Assembly (NCBI RefSeq): GCF_003268775.1
Contig: NZ_QLSU01000038.1
Location: 1-64,000, forward strand
DNA from: Paraburkholderia unamae
GTDB taxonomy: Bacteria > Pseudomonadota > Gammaproteobacteria > Burkholderiales > Burkholderiaceae
Direction: 5' to 3'
DNA: 64,000 bases
Within the stretch, counting starts at the first letter, position 1; every line of letters begins with the position of its first letter. The translations under genes and the position numbers were made by a program. The notes under the pieces are model-generated. The model ran no database searches, was not told where the DNA came from, and was given only the letters and a program-made list of their open reading frames with translations. Below, piece by piece: positions 8,382 to 16,933 of this stretch.

Positions 8382-8891
8382 ATGCCGGTTGCCCATGCGG
8401 GGCGTTCAGCTCGCCTCTTCTCCCTCTTCTGCCTTCTCCTCTCCCTCGTTTTCTGGCTCAGCGGCTGCGCGGGGTTTGGCCAGGACCCGCTGCGGGTCAA
8501 CGTGGCAGGCATCGAACCGCTAAAAGGCGAAGGGCTGGAGATGCGCTTCAACGTGAAGCTGCGCATCCAGAATCCCAACGATACGCCGATCGAATATAGC
8601 GGCGTCTCGCTGCAACTGGATCTCAATGGGCAATCCTTCGCGAGCGGCGTGAGCGATCAAAGCGGCGTCGTGCCGCGATTTGGCGAAGCGATCATCTATG
8701 TGCCGCTGACCGTGCCTGCGTTCTCCGCCGTGCGCCAGGCCTTCGCGTTCGCAGGCGGCGCGAGCGCGGGCAGCATTCCGTACGAGATTCGCGGGCGGCT
8801 CGCGGGCGGCATCGGTGGCGGCACGCGATTCACCGATCAGGGGAAATTGTCGCTGCCGGTGGCGCCGGGTGGGAGCTTGCTGGGCGAGTAA
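8382..8891 (+). CDS. LEA14/WHy-domain lipoprotein
   Basis: This is a 169-residue predicted lipoprotein. A hydrophobic signal (SLFCLLLSLVFW) ends in the lipobox LSGC with Cys29 as the lipidated residue. The mature part is one LEA_2/WHy (water stress and hypersensitive response) beta-sandwich domain: FNVKLRIQNPNDTPIEYSGV followed by ALTSG-like strands and a glycine-rich end. Such small bacterial lipoproteins are anchored to the envelope and linked to stress tolerance, but no molecular role is established. ATG 8382-8384 has GAGG 8 nt upstream. It stands alone between the symporter and a porin. Confidence 0.85.
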   Translation: MPVAHAGRSARLFSLFCLLLSLVFWLSGCAGFGQDPLRVNVAGIEPLKGEGLEMRFNVKLRIQNPNDTPIEYSGVSLQLDLNGQSFASGVSDQSGVVPRFGEAIIYVPLTVPAFSAVRQAFAFAGGASAGSIPYEIRGRLAGGIGGGTRFTDQGKLSLPVAPGGSLLGE

Positions 8892-9053
8892 CTGCCTCGC
8901 AGAAGGCGACCCATTCCGGCGCGCGCGGCGCCATGCACGACCTGCAATCTCCCCATAAAAACAATGCAGTAGACAACAACTGGCCTGGTCCCTCAAATTG
9001 GCACGGTCATTCTATTTTGAATGCCATTAAACCAAGACCAAGAGGAGACAACT

Positions 9054-10172
9054 ATGCGCGTTGGCAAGCACGGAGCGTGCGGTGTAGCGCTGGCTATTGC
9101 CGCAGGCAGTGCGGCGGCGGCCGATTCGAACGTCACGCTATACGGCGTGGCCGACACCTATTTGCAGTATCTCGACAATGGCGGCGCCCATACGATCGGC
9201 CAGTACAGCGGCGGTTCGACGGGCTCGCTGGTCGGGCTCAAAGGCAACGAAGACCTGGGTGGCGGACTCGCCGCGCAATTCGACGTCGAAGCGGGCTTCA
9301 ATCTCAACAACGGCTCGCTGTTGATCGACAAGAGCGTGCTGTTCTATCGCCAGGCGTGGGTCGGGCTCAAGGACGAAACGTATGGATCGCTGAGCTTCGG
9401 CCGCCAGTACGATGTGGCGTTTCGCATTGTCTACCCGGTTGAGCCGTTCAACGTCAACGAAACGTTGTCGCCGTTCTCGGCCATGGTGCTCGCCGTCGAT
9501 CGCAATACGCTCTCGACGCAGTACGATCCCGGTCGGTTGTCCAACAGCGCGCTCTACCAGACGCCGCGAATCGGCGGCTTGCAGGGTTACGCGATGTATT
9601 CGTTCGCCGCAACCGTCACGGCGCCGGTTCCGGCGACCACGGGCAATACGCTCGGCGTAGGCGTGAACTACACGGGCGGGGCGCTCTACGCGGGGTTTGC
9701 CTATACGAACCAGCGGCCGGGAACGCAGACCATCGCCGCCCTGCCCGCCGCGCTGACCTTGCTCGGTACCGAGCACTTCGTCGGTGCGCTCGCCTACCGG
9801 CTGGGTATCGTGAACCTGCAATTCAACTACTCGTACCAGCGCGCCGACAATCCCTCGCCGCATACGCTCGCCGCGGTTCTCGGCACGGCGCACTCGCTCA
9901 GCATCGCGGAACTCGGCGCAACCATTCAGGCGAGTTCCGCCGATTCCATCAAGCTTGCCGCGCTCTATCGCAACGTACGCGGCGCGCATGACAACACACC
10001 GGGCTTCGCGGCGGGTATCGACCATCTTCTGTCCAAGCGCACGAGCGTCTATGCGCGCGTTGGCTACATGAAGAACAACGGCACCGCCACGGTGAGCTGG
10101 CCGGGCGTCTCCGTAACCGAAGCGGGCACGAATCAGTTCATGGCGGCCCTGGGCGTGACGCATCGCTTCTGA
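9054..10172 (+). CDS. Gram-negative trimeric porin (OpcP/Porin_4 type), first copy
   Basis: This is a 372-residue outer-membrane porin. The signal peptide ends at AAA-DSNVTLYG (about residue 23), and SNVTLYGVADTYLQY is the classic first strand of Burkholderia porins. GLKGNEDLGGGLAAQFDVEAGF and the SFGRQYDVAF block (near the constriction loop) follow. The C-terminus ends in HRF, the terminal Phe needed for BAM recognition. ATG 9054-9056 has AGAGGAG 6-7 nt upstream; a start 11 codons earlier lacks a signal sequence. It is monocistronic, with an intrinsic terminator right after it. Sequence departs from the other two porins in the window. Confidence 0.95.
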   Translation: MRVGKHGACGVALAIAAGSAAAADSNVTLYGVADTYLQYLDNGGAHTIGQYSGGSTGSLVGLKGNEDLGGGLAAQFDVEAGFNLNNGSLLIDKSVLFYRQAWVGLKDETYGSLSFGRQYDVAFRIVYPVEPFNVNETLSPFSAMVLAVDRNTLSTQYDPGRLSNSALYQTPRIGGLQGYAMYSFAATVTAPVPATTGNTLGVGVNYTGGALYAGFAYTNQRPGTQTIAALPAALTLLGTEHFVGALAYRLGIVNLQFNYSYQRADNPSPHTLAAVLGTAHSLSIAELGATIQASSADSIKLAALYRNVRGAHDNTPGFAAGIDHLLSKRTSVYARVGYMKNNGTATVSWPGVSVTEAGTNQFMAALGVTHRF

Positions 10173-10197
10173 TTTCCTGCGTTCCCACGTAAGCAAC

Positions 10198-10229
10198 AAA
10201 AACGGCGACTGCAAGCAGTCGCCGTTTTT
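10198..10229. terminator. Bidirectional intrinsic terminator after the first porin
   Basis: AACGGCGACT (10201-10210) and AGTCGCCGTT (10217-10226) form a perfect 10-bp stem with a 6-nt loop, flanked by A-run and T-run (to TTTATTT), so it can stop transcription of the porin and of the leftward DUF1254 operon from either side. Confidence 0.9.
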
Positions 10230-10249
10230 ATTTCGTTATCCGTATCGAA

Positions 10250-11593
10250 TCAAACGGATTGACGCACGACAGGTGGATAAACAAACCGGCGCGAAATGTG
10301 CACTTCTCGCGGGACATAAAGACGTAGCGCCAGATAGAAGCGGCCCGCGGGCGCAGGCAGCCAGTTGGCGCGCAGAACCGGATCGTGCGGCTCCACGGCC
10401 GAAATCGCAATGCGCAAGCCGCCGTCCGCGTCGTGGCGCAGGCCGCGTGTACGGTCGCCCAGCGAATAACGCCCTATCTCGTTCTCCGCGAGCATGCAGG
10501 TCGCTTTCTCGTAGGCGGTGAGCGACCAGAATGCGTCGACCTGCGGCCCTTGTCCCGCTGCAAAGTACACGACGTAAGTGCAGCCGCCATCGAGGCATGC
10601 CCCGCTTGAATCGAAGTCAGCCGTGATGTACATCGCCTCTTCGATGCCCAGTGCGCCGATATAGTTGAGCGCGACCTGCGCGCGTTCGCGATAGTCCGCA
10701 CCGAACGACTCGCGCACGTCCACCGGCAAGGCCCACCCGCCGCCCAGCGCGAGCGCGGGCGCACCCGAGAGCGCATCCGTCACATGCGCAATGGCGCGCG
10801 CCAGGGTCTCGCGCACCCGCGCGTCGAGCGCCTTGCCGGCGCAGCGGGCGCCAACGCCCACCCGCTCAAAGCTTGCCACGCGTTTGCCCTCGGCAAGCGG
10901 CGGCGGATTCTCGGCCAGCACCGCGTTGACGACCTCGACGAACCGCATGGCGTCGCCCGGCTTCTCGTTCGGCTGCATGCCCGCGTCGATCCGGCACGGC
11001 GCCTGCGCGCTGCCTTCCGGCCCAGGCTCGATGACCAACTGGTCCTGCAAGCGCACGGCATCGGCGAGATCCGCTGCGCCGTCCGCCAGCATGCGACCAA
11101 TGATCCACACTGTATTCGTGGGGCACGCCACCGGTTGCATGCCCTCGGGCACGCTGCCGCGCCAACCCGGTCCGTGCAGCAGGAACGCGCCGGCCTCGTT
11201 GCCGGTCGTGCGCGTGCCGATACAGCCGAACGGATTCGTGTACATGTCGAGCAGACCGAGCACGTAGTACCGCGCCTGCATCGCGGGCACGCGGATCACG
11301 ATAGGGCCCGCGCTCAGGTCCAGCCATGCATTCGAGTACAGCGTGTCGTTGTTTGGCGTGACGACCCGGCGATGTTGCGGGCCGAGCAGTTCGCGCACAT
11401 GGAGCCACTGGTTCGCCCAGCGTTGCGAGGCGTCGGCCGCGGAACCGGCGAGACGCCCGGCTGCGTCGGTACGTGGGCAGGTTGCCGAGCGCATGCGCGC
11501 CATTTCGTACAGCGGCAGCGCGAACTGCACCGCTTCGACGGCCAGATCGAACAGACCATCAAACTGCGGATCGGAATCAGGCGTGGGTTTCAT
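10250..11593 (-). CDS. DUF1254/DUF1214 domain protein, copy 1
   Basis: This is a 447-residue protein with an N-terminal DUF1254 and a C-terminal DUF1214 domain. DUF1254 hallmarks are NNDTLYSNAWLDLSAGP and RYYVLGLLDMYTNPFGCIG; DUF1214 shows YVVYFAAGQGPQVDAFWSLT and the closing WLPAPAGRFYLALRLY. Function of the family is not known. No signal peptide is evident, whereas many family members are exported. ATG 11591-11593 is used; a GTG two codons earlier is possible. It starts 28 bp after a paralogue with the same architecture, and both follow an MFS transporter, so the three probably form one operon ending at the terminator at 10198-10229. Confidence 0.88.
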   Translation of the reverse strand: MKPTPDSDPQFDGLFDLAVEAVQFALPLYEMARMRSATCPRTDAAGRLAGSAADASQRWANQWLHVRELLGPQHRRVVTPNNDTLYSNAWLDLSAGPIVIRVPAMQARYYVLGLLDMYTNPFGCIGTRTTGNEAGAFLLHGPGWRGSVPEGMQPVACPTNTVWIIGRMLADGAADLADAVRLQDQLVIEPGPEGSAQAPCRIDAGMQPNEKPGDAMRFVEVVNAVLAENPPPLAEGKRVASFERVGVGARCAGKALDARVRETLARAIAHVTDALSGAPALALGGGWALPVDVRESFGADYRERAQVALNYIGALGIEEAMYITADFDSSGACLDGGCTYVVYFAAGQGPQVDAFWSLTAYEKATCMLAENEIGRYSLGDRTRGLRHDADGGLRIAISAVEPHDPVLRANWLPAPAGRFYLALRLYVPREVHISRRFVYPPVVRQSV

Positions 11594-11621
11594 GTTCACA
11601 AGCGGCGTTGGTCATGGTTAG

Positions 11622-12944
11622 TCATGGTTGGTCATTCACGGCCCGAACCGGGGGAATCGCGTAAAGCCCTTCGAGGAAAGACGTTTGCGGGTGATAAAGG
11701 CGCAGGATCAGATAGAAGCCGCCCGCCGGCGCGGGCAACCAGTTCGCGGACGAAGGCGGCGGCGCGTGCTGGATCCGGATACGCAGGCCGCCGTTGGCGT
11801 CGTATTGAAGCCCTTGCGTGCGGTCACCGATCGCATAGCGCCTGATCGGGTTGTCGACGAAAAAACGATCCTCGCCATAGAGCGACAGCGACCACAGCGC
11901 ATCGACCGGCGGCAACTGGCCCGGTGGAAAATAGAGTTCGTAGCGACGGCTCCCGGCAAGAAGCTGCCCCGCGTCGTCGAAATCGGCAGTGGCGTAGACC
12001 GCTTCGTCGGCGGCCAGCGCACCCAGGCCTTTCATGGCGATGCACGCTCGCAACACATGATCGTTTCCATAGCGACCGAGTCCGAGGCTATACGCCCAAC
12101 CGCGCCGGGCGCGATTCGTCGTGAACGCGGCGATCAAACGTTGGGCGTCCACGTAACCCTGGCGCAAACCATGCTGAACCGCTGCCGGAAGCAACGTGAC
12201 GTCGTTCGGCCCCCGTTCGCGCAAGCCCGCGCGCACGAGCATCTTCACGAGCGCTGCCTCGTCCTCGCGCACCGGAAAGTCGGCCAGCGAGTCGAACACG
12301 CTCTGGAAGAAGTCGAGCGCGCGATCTCCGCGCTCGGGCCATCGGCTCACGCACGCGGGCCCTGCGCTCTGCGGCCCGTGCAGACGAAACGCGCGTGCAA
12401 CCTGCCGTGCGGCCGGCAGATCGTCGTCGCCGTGCACCAGCACGCGGCCAAGCAACCACACGAGTGCCGTGGGACATTCCACCGGAATACCCGGCGCATC
12501 CACTCGCTGGCCGCGCGCGTGCAGCACGAACCGGCCGCCGTTTGCGCCCGCTTTGCGTGCGCCGATATTGACGAAGTTGTTCGTGAAGGCGTCCAGCAGT
12601 TCGATCACGTAGTAGCGATCCGCCTCGATGGCGGGAATCTCGAGCACGACGGGCCCCGCACCAAGATCGATCCAGCCGTTCAGATAGAGGAAGTCGTTCG
12701 CCGGCGTGACGATGTCGCGATCTTCGTGGGTCCAGCAACGCTCGCTCGCGTGAATCGTGTTGAAGGGCGAGCGCAGCGGACTCGTCGAATGCGCCAGCGT
12801 GTGCAGCGCGCACGTGCGCATGACTTCGACCACGGGATAACGCGCGAGCGCAAGCGGCCCGGCCGCCATTCTGACGAGCGCGGTGAGCGGGTCGTCGACG
12901 TGTTCCGGCATTGCCTCGTTGAGGCTCATTGTTGGGTTGTACAT
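11622..12944 (-). CDS. DUF1254/DUF1214 domain protein, copy 2
   Basis: This is a 440-residue paralogue of the next gene downstream. The same marks are present: ANDFLYLNGWIDLGAGPVV, RYYVIELLDAFTNNFVNIG, then ELYFPPGQLPPVDALWSLS and WLPAPAGGFYLILRLY. The start ATG 12942-12944 (MYNPTMSLNEAMPE) is taken from the family length; ATG at 12929 is an alternative. The reading frame continues open far upstream into the transporter gene, but that part is out of frame with it and is not coding. It lies 71 bp after the MFS gene. No catalytic residues are recognisable, so the enzymatic or binding role is open. Confidence 0.87.
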   Translation of the reverse strand: MYNPTMSLNEAMPEHVDDPLTALVRMAAGPLALARYPVVEVMRTCALHTLAHSTSPLRSPFNTIHASERCWTHEDRDIVTPANDFLYLNGWIDLGAGPVVLEIPAIEADRYYVIELLDAFTNNFVNIGARKAGANGGRFVLHARGQRVDAPGIPVECPTALVWLLGRVLVHGDDDLPAARQVARAFRLHGPQSAGPACVSRWPERGDRALDFFQSVFDSLADFPVREDEAALVKMLVRAGLRERGPNDVTLLPAAVQHGLRQGYVDAQRLIAAFTTNRARRGWAYSLGLGRYGNDHVLRACIAMKGLGALAADEAVYATADFDDAGQLLAGSRRYELYFPPGQLPPVDALWSLSLYGEDRFFVDNPIRRYAIGDRTQGLQYDANGGLRIRIQHAPPPSSANWLPAPAGGFYLILRLYHPQTSFLEGLYAIPPVRAVNDQP

Positions 12945-13015
12945 AACAGTTTCCGGTTGGAGGCGGCGGGGCGGCAATGCCGCCTTGAACGGCCGCTTTG
13001 CAAACAAGCGCGGCG

Positions 13016-14386
13016 TTACTGGACGGTGTGGCGCGCGCTTTGCGAGCCGGGCCGGTTCGAGTCGGCCAACGCTGGGTGAGCGGCCTGGGCGCGAGCGATA
13101 AAGCGCCGCCGATCCGCGTCGGGATGGATCAGCCACGCGGCGAGCAAGCCCGCGATCACGGAGAATCCCCCGGCCACGATCATGCCGAGGCGATAGCCGG
13201 TGACGACGTCCGCGGCGCGGTCGATGATCCATCCCATCACCGCGGGCGTGATCAGGCCCGCCAGTGTCGTGATGCAGATGTTGATGCCCAGCACGCCGCC
13301 GCGTTGCGCGCCCGGCACGATTTCGCCCGCGAGCGTGACACCGGTCACGAACGTGAACGAAGCCAGCGAGAACGCGAGCGTCACGGTCGCGATGAGCAGC
13401 GGCCCAACGGGCACGAACGGCATGAGCGCCAGTGCGCCGCCGGAGACGACCACCGCCGCCGCGCCCAGCGTTCCGCGCGCATGGCGACTGGAAATGCCGC
13501 GCTTCATGAGCCATTGCGACCCGCCGCTCAGCGCCGGTGAGGCGATCATCTGGCCAAAGGCGGGCAGCACGACGATCCAGCCGACCTGCTCGATCGAATA
13601 GCCGCCAACGCGTGTGAGATAGCTCGGCAGCCAGACGGTGGCGACCGTGAGCATCACATAGGCGGCAAACCCGCCCAGATCGCAACCCACGCACGTGCGC
13701 GCGAGCAGCAACACGCGCAGCGGGACGCGCGCGGGCAGCGCGTGAAGGTCTGGGCGTGCCTGGGCGGTGGCATGTTCGCCGTGCCCGCCCTGCCCGTCGT
13801 GCATGCCAAGCGGCCCCTCCTGGCCGACCCGGAGCCATGCCGCGCTCCAGACCAGGCCGACGACGGCGAGCAACTGAAACGCGGCGTGCCAGCCATACGC
13901 GGCGATCACCGCCGTGATGCCGGGCGCGATGAAGCCCGCTCCGAACGCGGCCCCGATCGTTAGCAATGCAGAGGGCACCATGCGCTCGTGATCCGGGAAC
14001 CACTTATAGAGCGCGTGCACGGCAACGGGAAAAGCCGGGCCTTCGCTCGCGCCCAGCAAGATGCGCGACGCGAGCAGCGTGGCGGGCGTCGCGTACAGGA
14101 GCAGCGGCGCCTGTGACAAGGACCAGATCACGGCCATGCCGAACAGCAGCCAACGCGTTTTGACGCGATTGGCCAGCAAGCCGACCAGCAACGCCGAAAC
14201 GGAAAAGAGCGCATAAAAGCTTGCCGCGATGCGCCCGAACGCCGCGTGGGTGAGATGCAGGTCTCGCATGATCGGCCCGGCGGCGAGCCCGATCAGGGAC
14301 TTGTCGGCGAAATTGATCGCCAGAAACAAAAACAGTCCGGCGACGATGATCCATCTCCGGCCCTTACCGCTCGCGTCGAACGCCAT
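13016..14386 (-). CDS. MFS transporter, ACS (anion:cation symporter)-like
   Basis: This is a 456-residue transporter with 12 predicted helices. The opening RWIIVAGLFLFLAINFADKSLIGLAAGPIMRDL and the GASEGPAFPVAVHALYKWFP stretch (given in part) resemble the ACS family that carries sugar acids and other organic anions such as galactonate, phthalate or tartrate. ATG 14384-14386 is preceded by AGAGGAGA 5-6 nt upstream, so a longer upstream frame was rejected. It heads the DUF1254 operon and is transcribed divergently from a LysR regulator, which likely controls it through the site at 14498-14514. Confidence 0.92.
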   Translation of the reverse strand: MAFDASGKGRRWIIVAGLFLFLAINFADKSLIGLAAGPIMRDLHLTHAAFGRIAASFYALFSVSALLVGLLANRVKTRWLLFGMAVIWSLSQAPLLLYATPATLLASRILLGASEGPAFPVAVHALYKWFPDHERMVPSALLTIGAAFGAGFIAPGITAVIAAYGWHAAFQLLAVVGLVWSAAWLRVGQEGPLGMHDGQGGHGEHATAQARPDLHALPARVPLRVLLLARTCVGCDLGGFAAYVMLTVATVWLPSYLTRVGGYSIEQVGWIVVLPAFGQMIASPALSGGSQWLMKRGISSRHARGTLGAAAVVVSGGALALMPFVPVGPLLIATVTLAFSLASFTFVTGVTLAGEIVPGAQRGGVLGINICITTLAGLITPAVMGWIIDRAADVVTGYRLGMIVAGGFSVIAGLLAAWLIHPDADRRRFIARAQAAHPALADSNRPGSQSARHTVQ

Positions 14387-14478
14387 GGTGTCTCCTCTCG
14401 CGGCCATTGTCGTCGCGCCGGCCAACACCGATCGCCTTCCCGCTGCCGCGTGCCGCACATTGAACGACGCCCGGCTTG

Positions 14479-14514
14479 ATTACACAATTGCATTCTTTGC
14501 ATCCAATCGATGCA
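14479..14514 (-). promoter_or_regulatory. Predicted promoter and LysR-type site for the MFS-DUF1254 operon
   Basis: Read leftward, TTGGAT (14501-14506) and TGTAAT (14479-14484) are separated by 16 bp and make a plausible sigma-70 promoter for the operon. TGCATC-CAATC-GATGCA (14498-14514) is a perfect inverted repeat with 6-bp arms that covers the -35 element, the position expected for control by the divergently encoded LysR protein. No transcription start data are available. Confidence 0.5.
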
Positions 14515-14672
14515 GCATGCGCATGTACTTCGGGGCCACATCGGACCGGCGAAAACCTGCGTCGGGTGGGCAAACCACGCGTTGCGAGGGGGCACAAACT
14601 TCGCTATCTTGCGGTGTCACGGCACGCTGCGGCGTTGCCGCTCGCGCCACCTTTTTCCGGAGTCACGTCCCG

Positions 14673-15596
14673 TTGGTCGAAATCAGCGTCCGCCGGTTGA
14701 ACCATATCGTCGCCCTCGCCGAAGAAGGCAGCTTTGCGCGCGCGGCCGAGCGCGTCCATTTGAGCCAGCCGGCGCTCAGCCGCAGTGTGCAGGCCATCGA
14801 GGAAGAACTCGGTTTGCGCCTGTTCGATCGCGCGACGCGCGGCGTGGCGGTGACGCAGGCGGGCAAGCTGATCATCGAGCGAGCGCGCCGCGTGCTGTTC
14901 GAAGCGGGCTGTCTCGTGCGCGACGTCGAATTGCTCAAGACACACGAGGCGGGCGAGGTGCGCATCGGGCTCGGACCGTACCCCGCTGCGTTGCTGTTGC
15001 CCGACCTGCTGACGGCGTTCGCCACCGGTTATCCGAACGTGCAGATGAAAGCCGAGCTCAATCACGCGCACGTGATGATCGACATGCTGCTCAAGGAGCA
15101 ACTGGACTTCCTCGTGCTCGACCGCCGGGTGCTGCCCGACAACGCATCGCTATCGGTGCGGCGTCTGCCGCGCCACAACGGCAACTGGTTTGCCCGGCCC
15201 GGCCATCCGTTGATGCAACGCGGGCCGGTGCCGTCGAGCGCGCTGCGCGACTATCCGATCGTGACCGTGCCGTTGCCGCAATACATGCGCAGCGCGGTGC
15301 ACCGCCTGCTGAAAATCCGCTCGCACGAGCGAATTCCGATCCAGCTCGAATGCAATGACGTGCGCGTGCTCAAGGGCTACGTGGAAACCAGCGACGCGGT
15401 GCTGTTCGCAACGGCATCGGTGACACGGCGCGAGCTTGAGGCGAAAACGCTCGCGGCCGTGCCGTTGACCGACGCACCGCGTACGGGTCTGGAATTCGCG
15501 CTGGTCTCGCTGGCCGAGCGAACCCTCTCGCCTGCCGGAGAAGTTGCGCTGGCGCTCACCGAGCGCATGCTCGACGAGGCCAACGTCGACGCGTAA
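14673..15596 (+). CDS. LysR-family transcriptional regulator
   Basis: This is a 307-residue LysR regulator. The winged HTH occupies about residues 5-65 (RRLNHIVALAEEGSFARAAERVHLSQPALSRSVQ, of which the recognition helix is SQPALSRSVQAIE), followed by a type 2 periplasmic-binding-like effector domain starting around residue 95. The frame is open much further upstream, but TTG 14673-14675 gives the normal N-terminus and length, so it is used despite the rare start codon and weak ribosome site. It is divergent from the MFS-DUF1254 operon, its likely target. Confidence 0.87.
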   Translation: MVEISVRRLNHIVALAEEGSFARAAERVHLSQPALSRSVQAIEEELGLRLFDRATRGVAVTQAGKLIIERARRVLFEAGCLVRDVELLKTHEAGEVRIGLGPYPAALLLPDLLTAFATGYPNVQMKAELNHAHVMIDMLLKEQLDFLVLDRRVLPDNASLSVRRLPRHNGNWFARPGHPLMQRGPVPSSALRDYPIVTVPLPQYMRSAVHRLLKIRSHERIPIQLECNDVRVLKGYVETSDAVLFATASVTRRELEAKTLAAVPLTDAPRTGLEFALVSLAERTLSPAGEVALALTERMLDEANVDA

Positions 15597-15630
15597 CGCT
15601 CGCAGCGCCAGCCCTACGATCAGCCATTTT

Positions 15631-15644
15631 GATACCGGTATCAT
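15631..15644. promoter_or_regulatory. Perfect 14-bp palindrome, LacI-type operator candidate
   Basis: TGATACCGGTATCA is fully symmetric with a central CG, the hallmark of LacI-family operators such as that of E. coli GntR. It lies about 100 bp before the FAH-family gene and is followed by AT-rich sequence that could hold a promoter. No LacI-family regulator is encoded in the window, so the cognate protein would act from elsewhere. Confidence 0.55.
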
Positions 15645-15743
15645 ATTTTCGTCCAACCTGTTGGAAGATGAAGCATTCCTTTGGACGAACCCGCGCTTGC
15701 GGCCTACGATGCGACTCGCCACTCCCACTCTCGAAAGTCTTCC

Positions 15744-16916
15744 ATGTCCACAGCTTCCGCCTATCTTCCGCACGATCTCGACCGCGCCCTGCTCGTCGGC
15801 CGCGTCTGGCGCCCCACCCCGGATGGTGACGGCCCCTGCGTCGTCGTCGTTCGCGGCGGCATGGTCTTCGACATCTCGCCTGTCGCGCCCACCACGGCCG
15901 ACCTGTTCGAGCGCGACGATCTGCTCGATGTGATCCGCCATACGCCCGGCGAGCCGCTCGGCCCGGTCGGCGCGCTGATCGAGCACAGCCTCGCGGCCAG
16001 GCGCCCCGCCGATCGCCCCTCGCTGCTCGCGCCGTGCGACCTGCAAGCCATCAAGGCCTGCGGCGTGACGTTCGCGGTGAGCCTGCTGGAGCGCGTGATC
16101 GAAGAACAGGCGGGCGGCGACCCCGCCAAAGCGCAGGCCGTGCGCGCCGAAATCACCCAGCTCATCGGCACCGATCTTTCGAAGATCAAGCCCGGTTCCG
16201 AGGCCGCGAGCAAGCTGAAGGACGAACTTCAGCGCCGGGGCGCGTGGTCGCAATACATGGAAGTCGGCATCGGCCCGGACGCCGAGGTGTTCTCGAAGTC
16301 GCAGCCCATGTCCTCGGTCGGCTTCGGCGCCGATATCGGTCTGCATCCGGCCTCCGCATGGAACAACCCCGAGCCGGAAATCGTGCTCGCGGTCAACAGC
16401 CGGGGCGACGTGGTGGGCGCGACGCTCGGCAACGACGTCAATCTGCGCGACATCGAGGGCCGCTCCGCGCTGCTGCTCGGCAAGTGCAAGGACAACAACG
16501 GCTCCTGCGCCATCGGCCCGTTCATCCGCGTGTTCGACGACGCGTTCACGCTCGACTCGGTTCGCGCCACGAGCGTGTCACTGTGCGTGGAAGGCGCGGA
16601 CGACGACTTCCTGCTCGAAGGCGTGAGCCATATGCAGGAAATCAGCCGCGACCCGCTCGATCTCGTTTCGCAGACATGGGGCCGCCACCATCAGTATCCC
16701 GACGGCTTCATGCTGTTCCTCGGCACGATGTTCTCGCCGATCAAGGACCGCGACGCGCCCGGCGGCGGCTTTACCCATCACCTCGGCGACCGGGTCACGA
16801 TCAGCGCGCCGCCGCTCGGCGCCATCGTCAACACCGTGCGCCTGAGCACCGAAATCGAACCGTGGACGTTCGGCGTGCGAGCGCTGTATGCCAATCTGGC
16901 CGCGCGCGGTCTTTAA
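15744..16916 (+). CDS. FAH-family 2-keto-3-deoxy-sugar acid dehydratase (probable)
   Basis: This is a 390-residue member of the fumarylacetoacetate hydrolase superfamily. The C-terminal FAH domain has the three acidic metal ligands expected: E181 in GPDAEVFSK, E212 in PEPEIVLAV and D231 in LGNDVNLRDIEG. The 390-residue form with a separate N-terminal domain resembles 2-keto-3-deoxy-D-arabonate/xylonate dehydratases (KdaD/XylX), which produce alpha-ketoglutarate semialdehyde. That fits the next gene, an aldehyde dehydrogenase starting 17 bp later. ATG 15744-15746 gives a family-like start. The exact sugar acid is inferred from context only; a hydrolase role cannot be excluded. Confidence 0.85.
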   Translation: MSTASAYLPHDLDRALLVGRVWRPTPDGDGPCVVVVRGGMVFDISPVAPTTADLFERDDLLDVIRHTPGEPLGPVGALIEHSLAARRPADRPSLLAPCDLQAIKACGVTFAVSLLERVIEEQAGGDPAKAQAVRAEITQLIGTDLSKIKPGSEAASKLKDELQRRGAWSQYMEVGIGPDAEVFSKSQPMSSVGFGADIGLHPASAWNNPEPEIVLAVNSRGDVVGATLGNDVNLRDIEGRSALLLGKCKDNNGSCAIGPFIRVFDDAFTLDSVRATSVSLCVEGADDDFLLEGVSHMQEISRDPLDLVSQTWGRHHQYPDGFMLFLGTMFSPIKDRDAPGGGFTHHLGDRVTISAPPLGAIVNTVRLSTEIEPWTFGVRALYANLAARGL

Positions 16917-16933
16917 TCTGGAGTGAATTCGCA

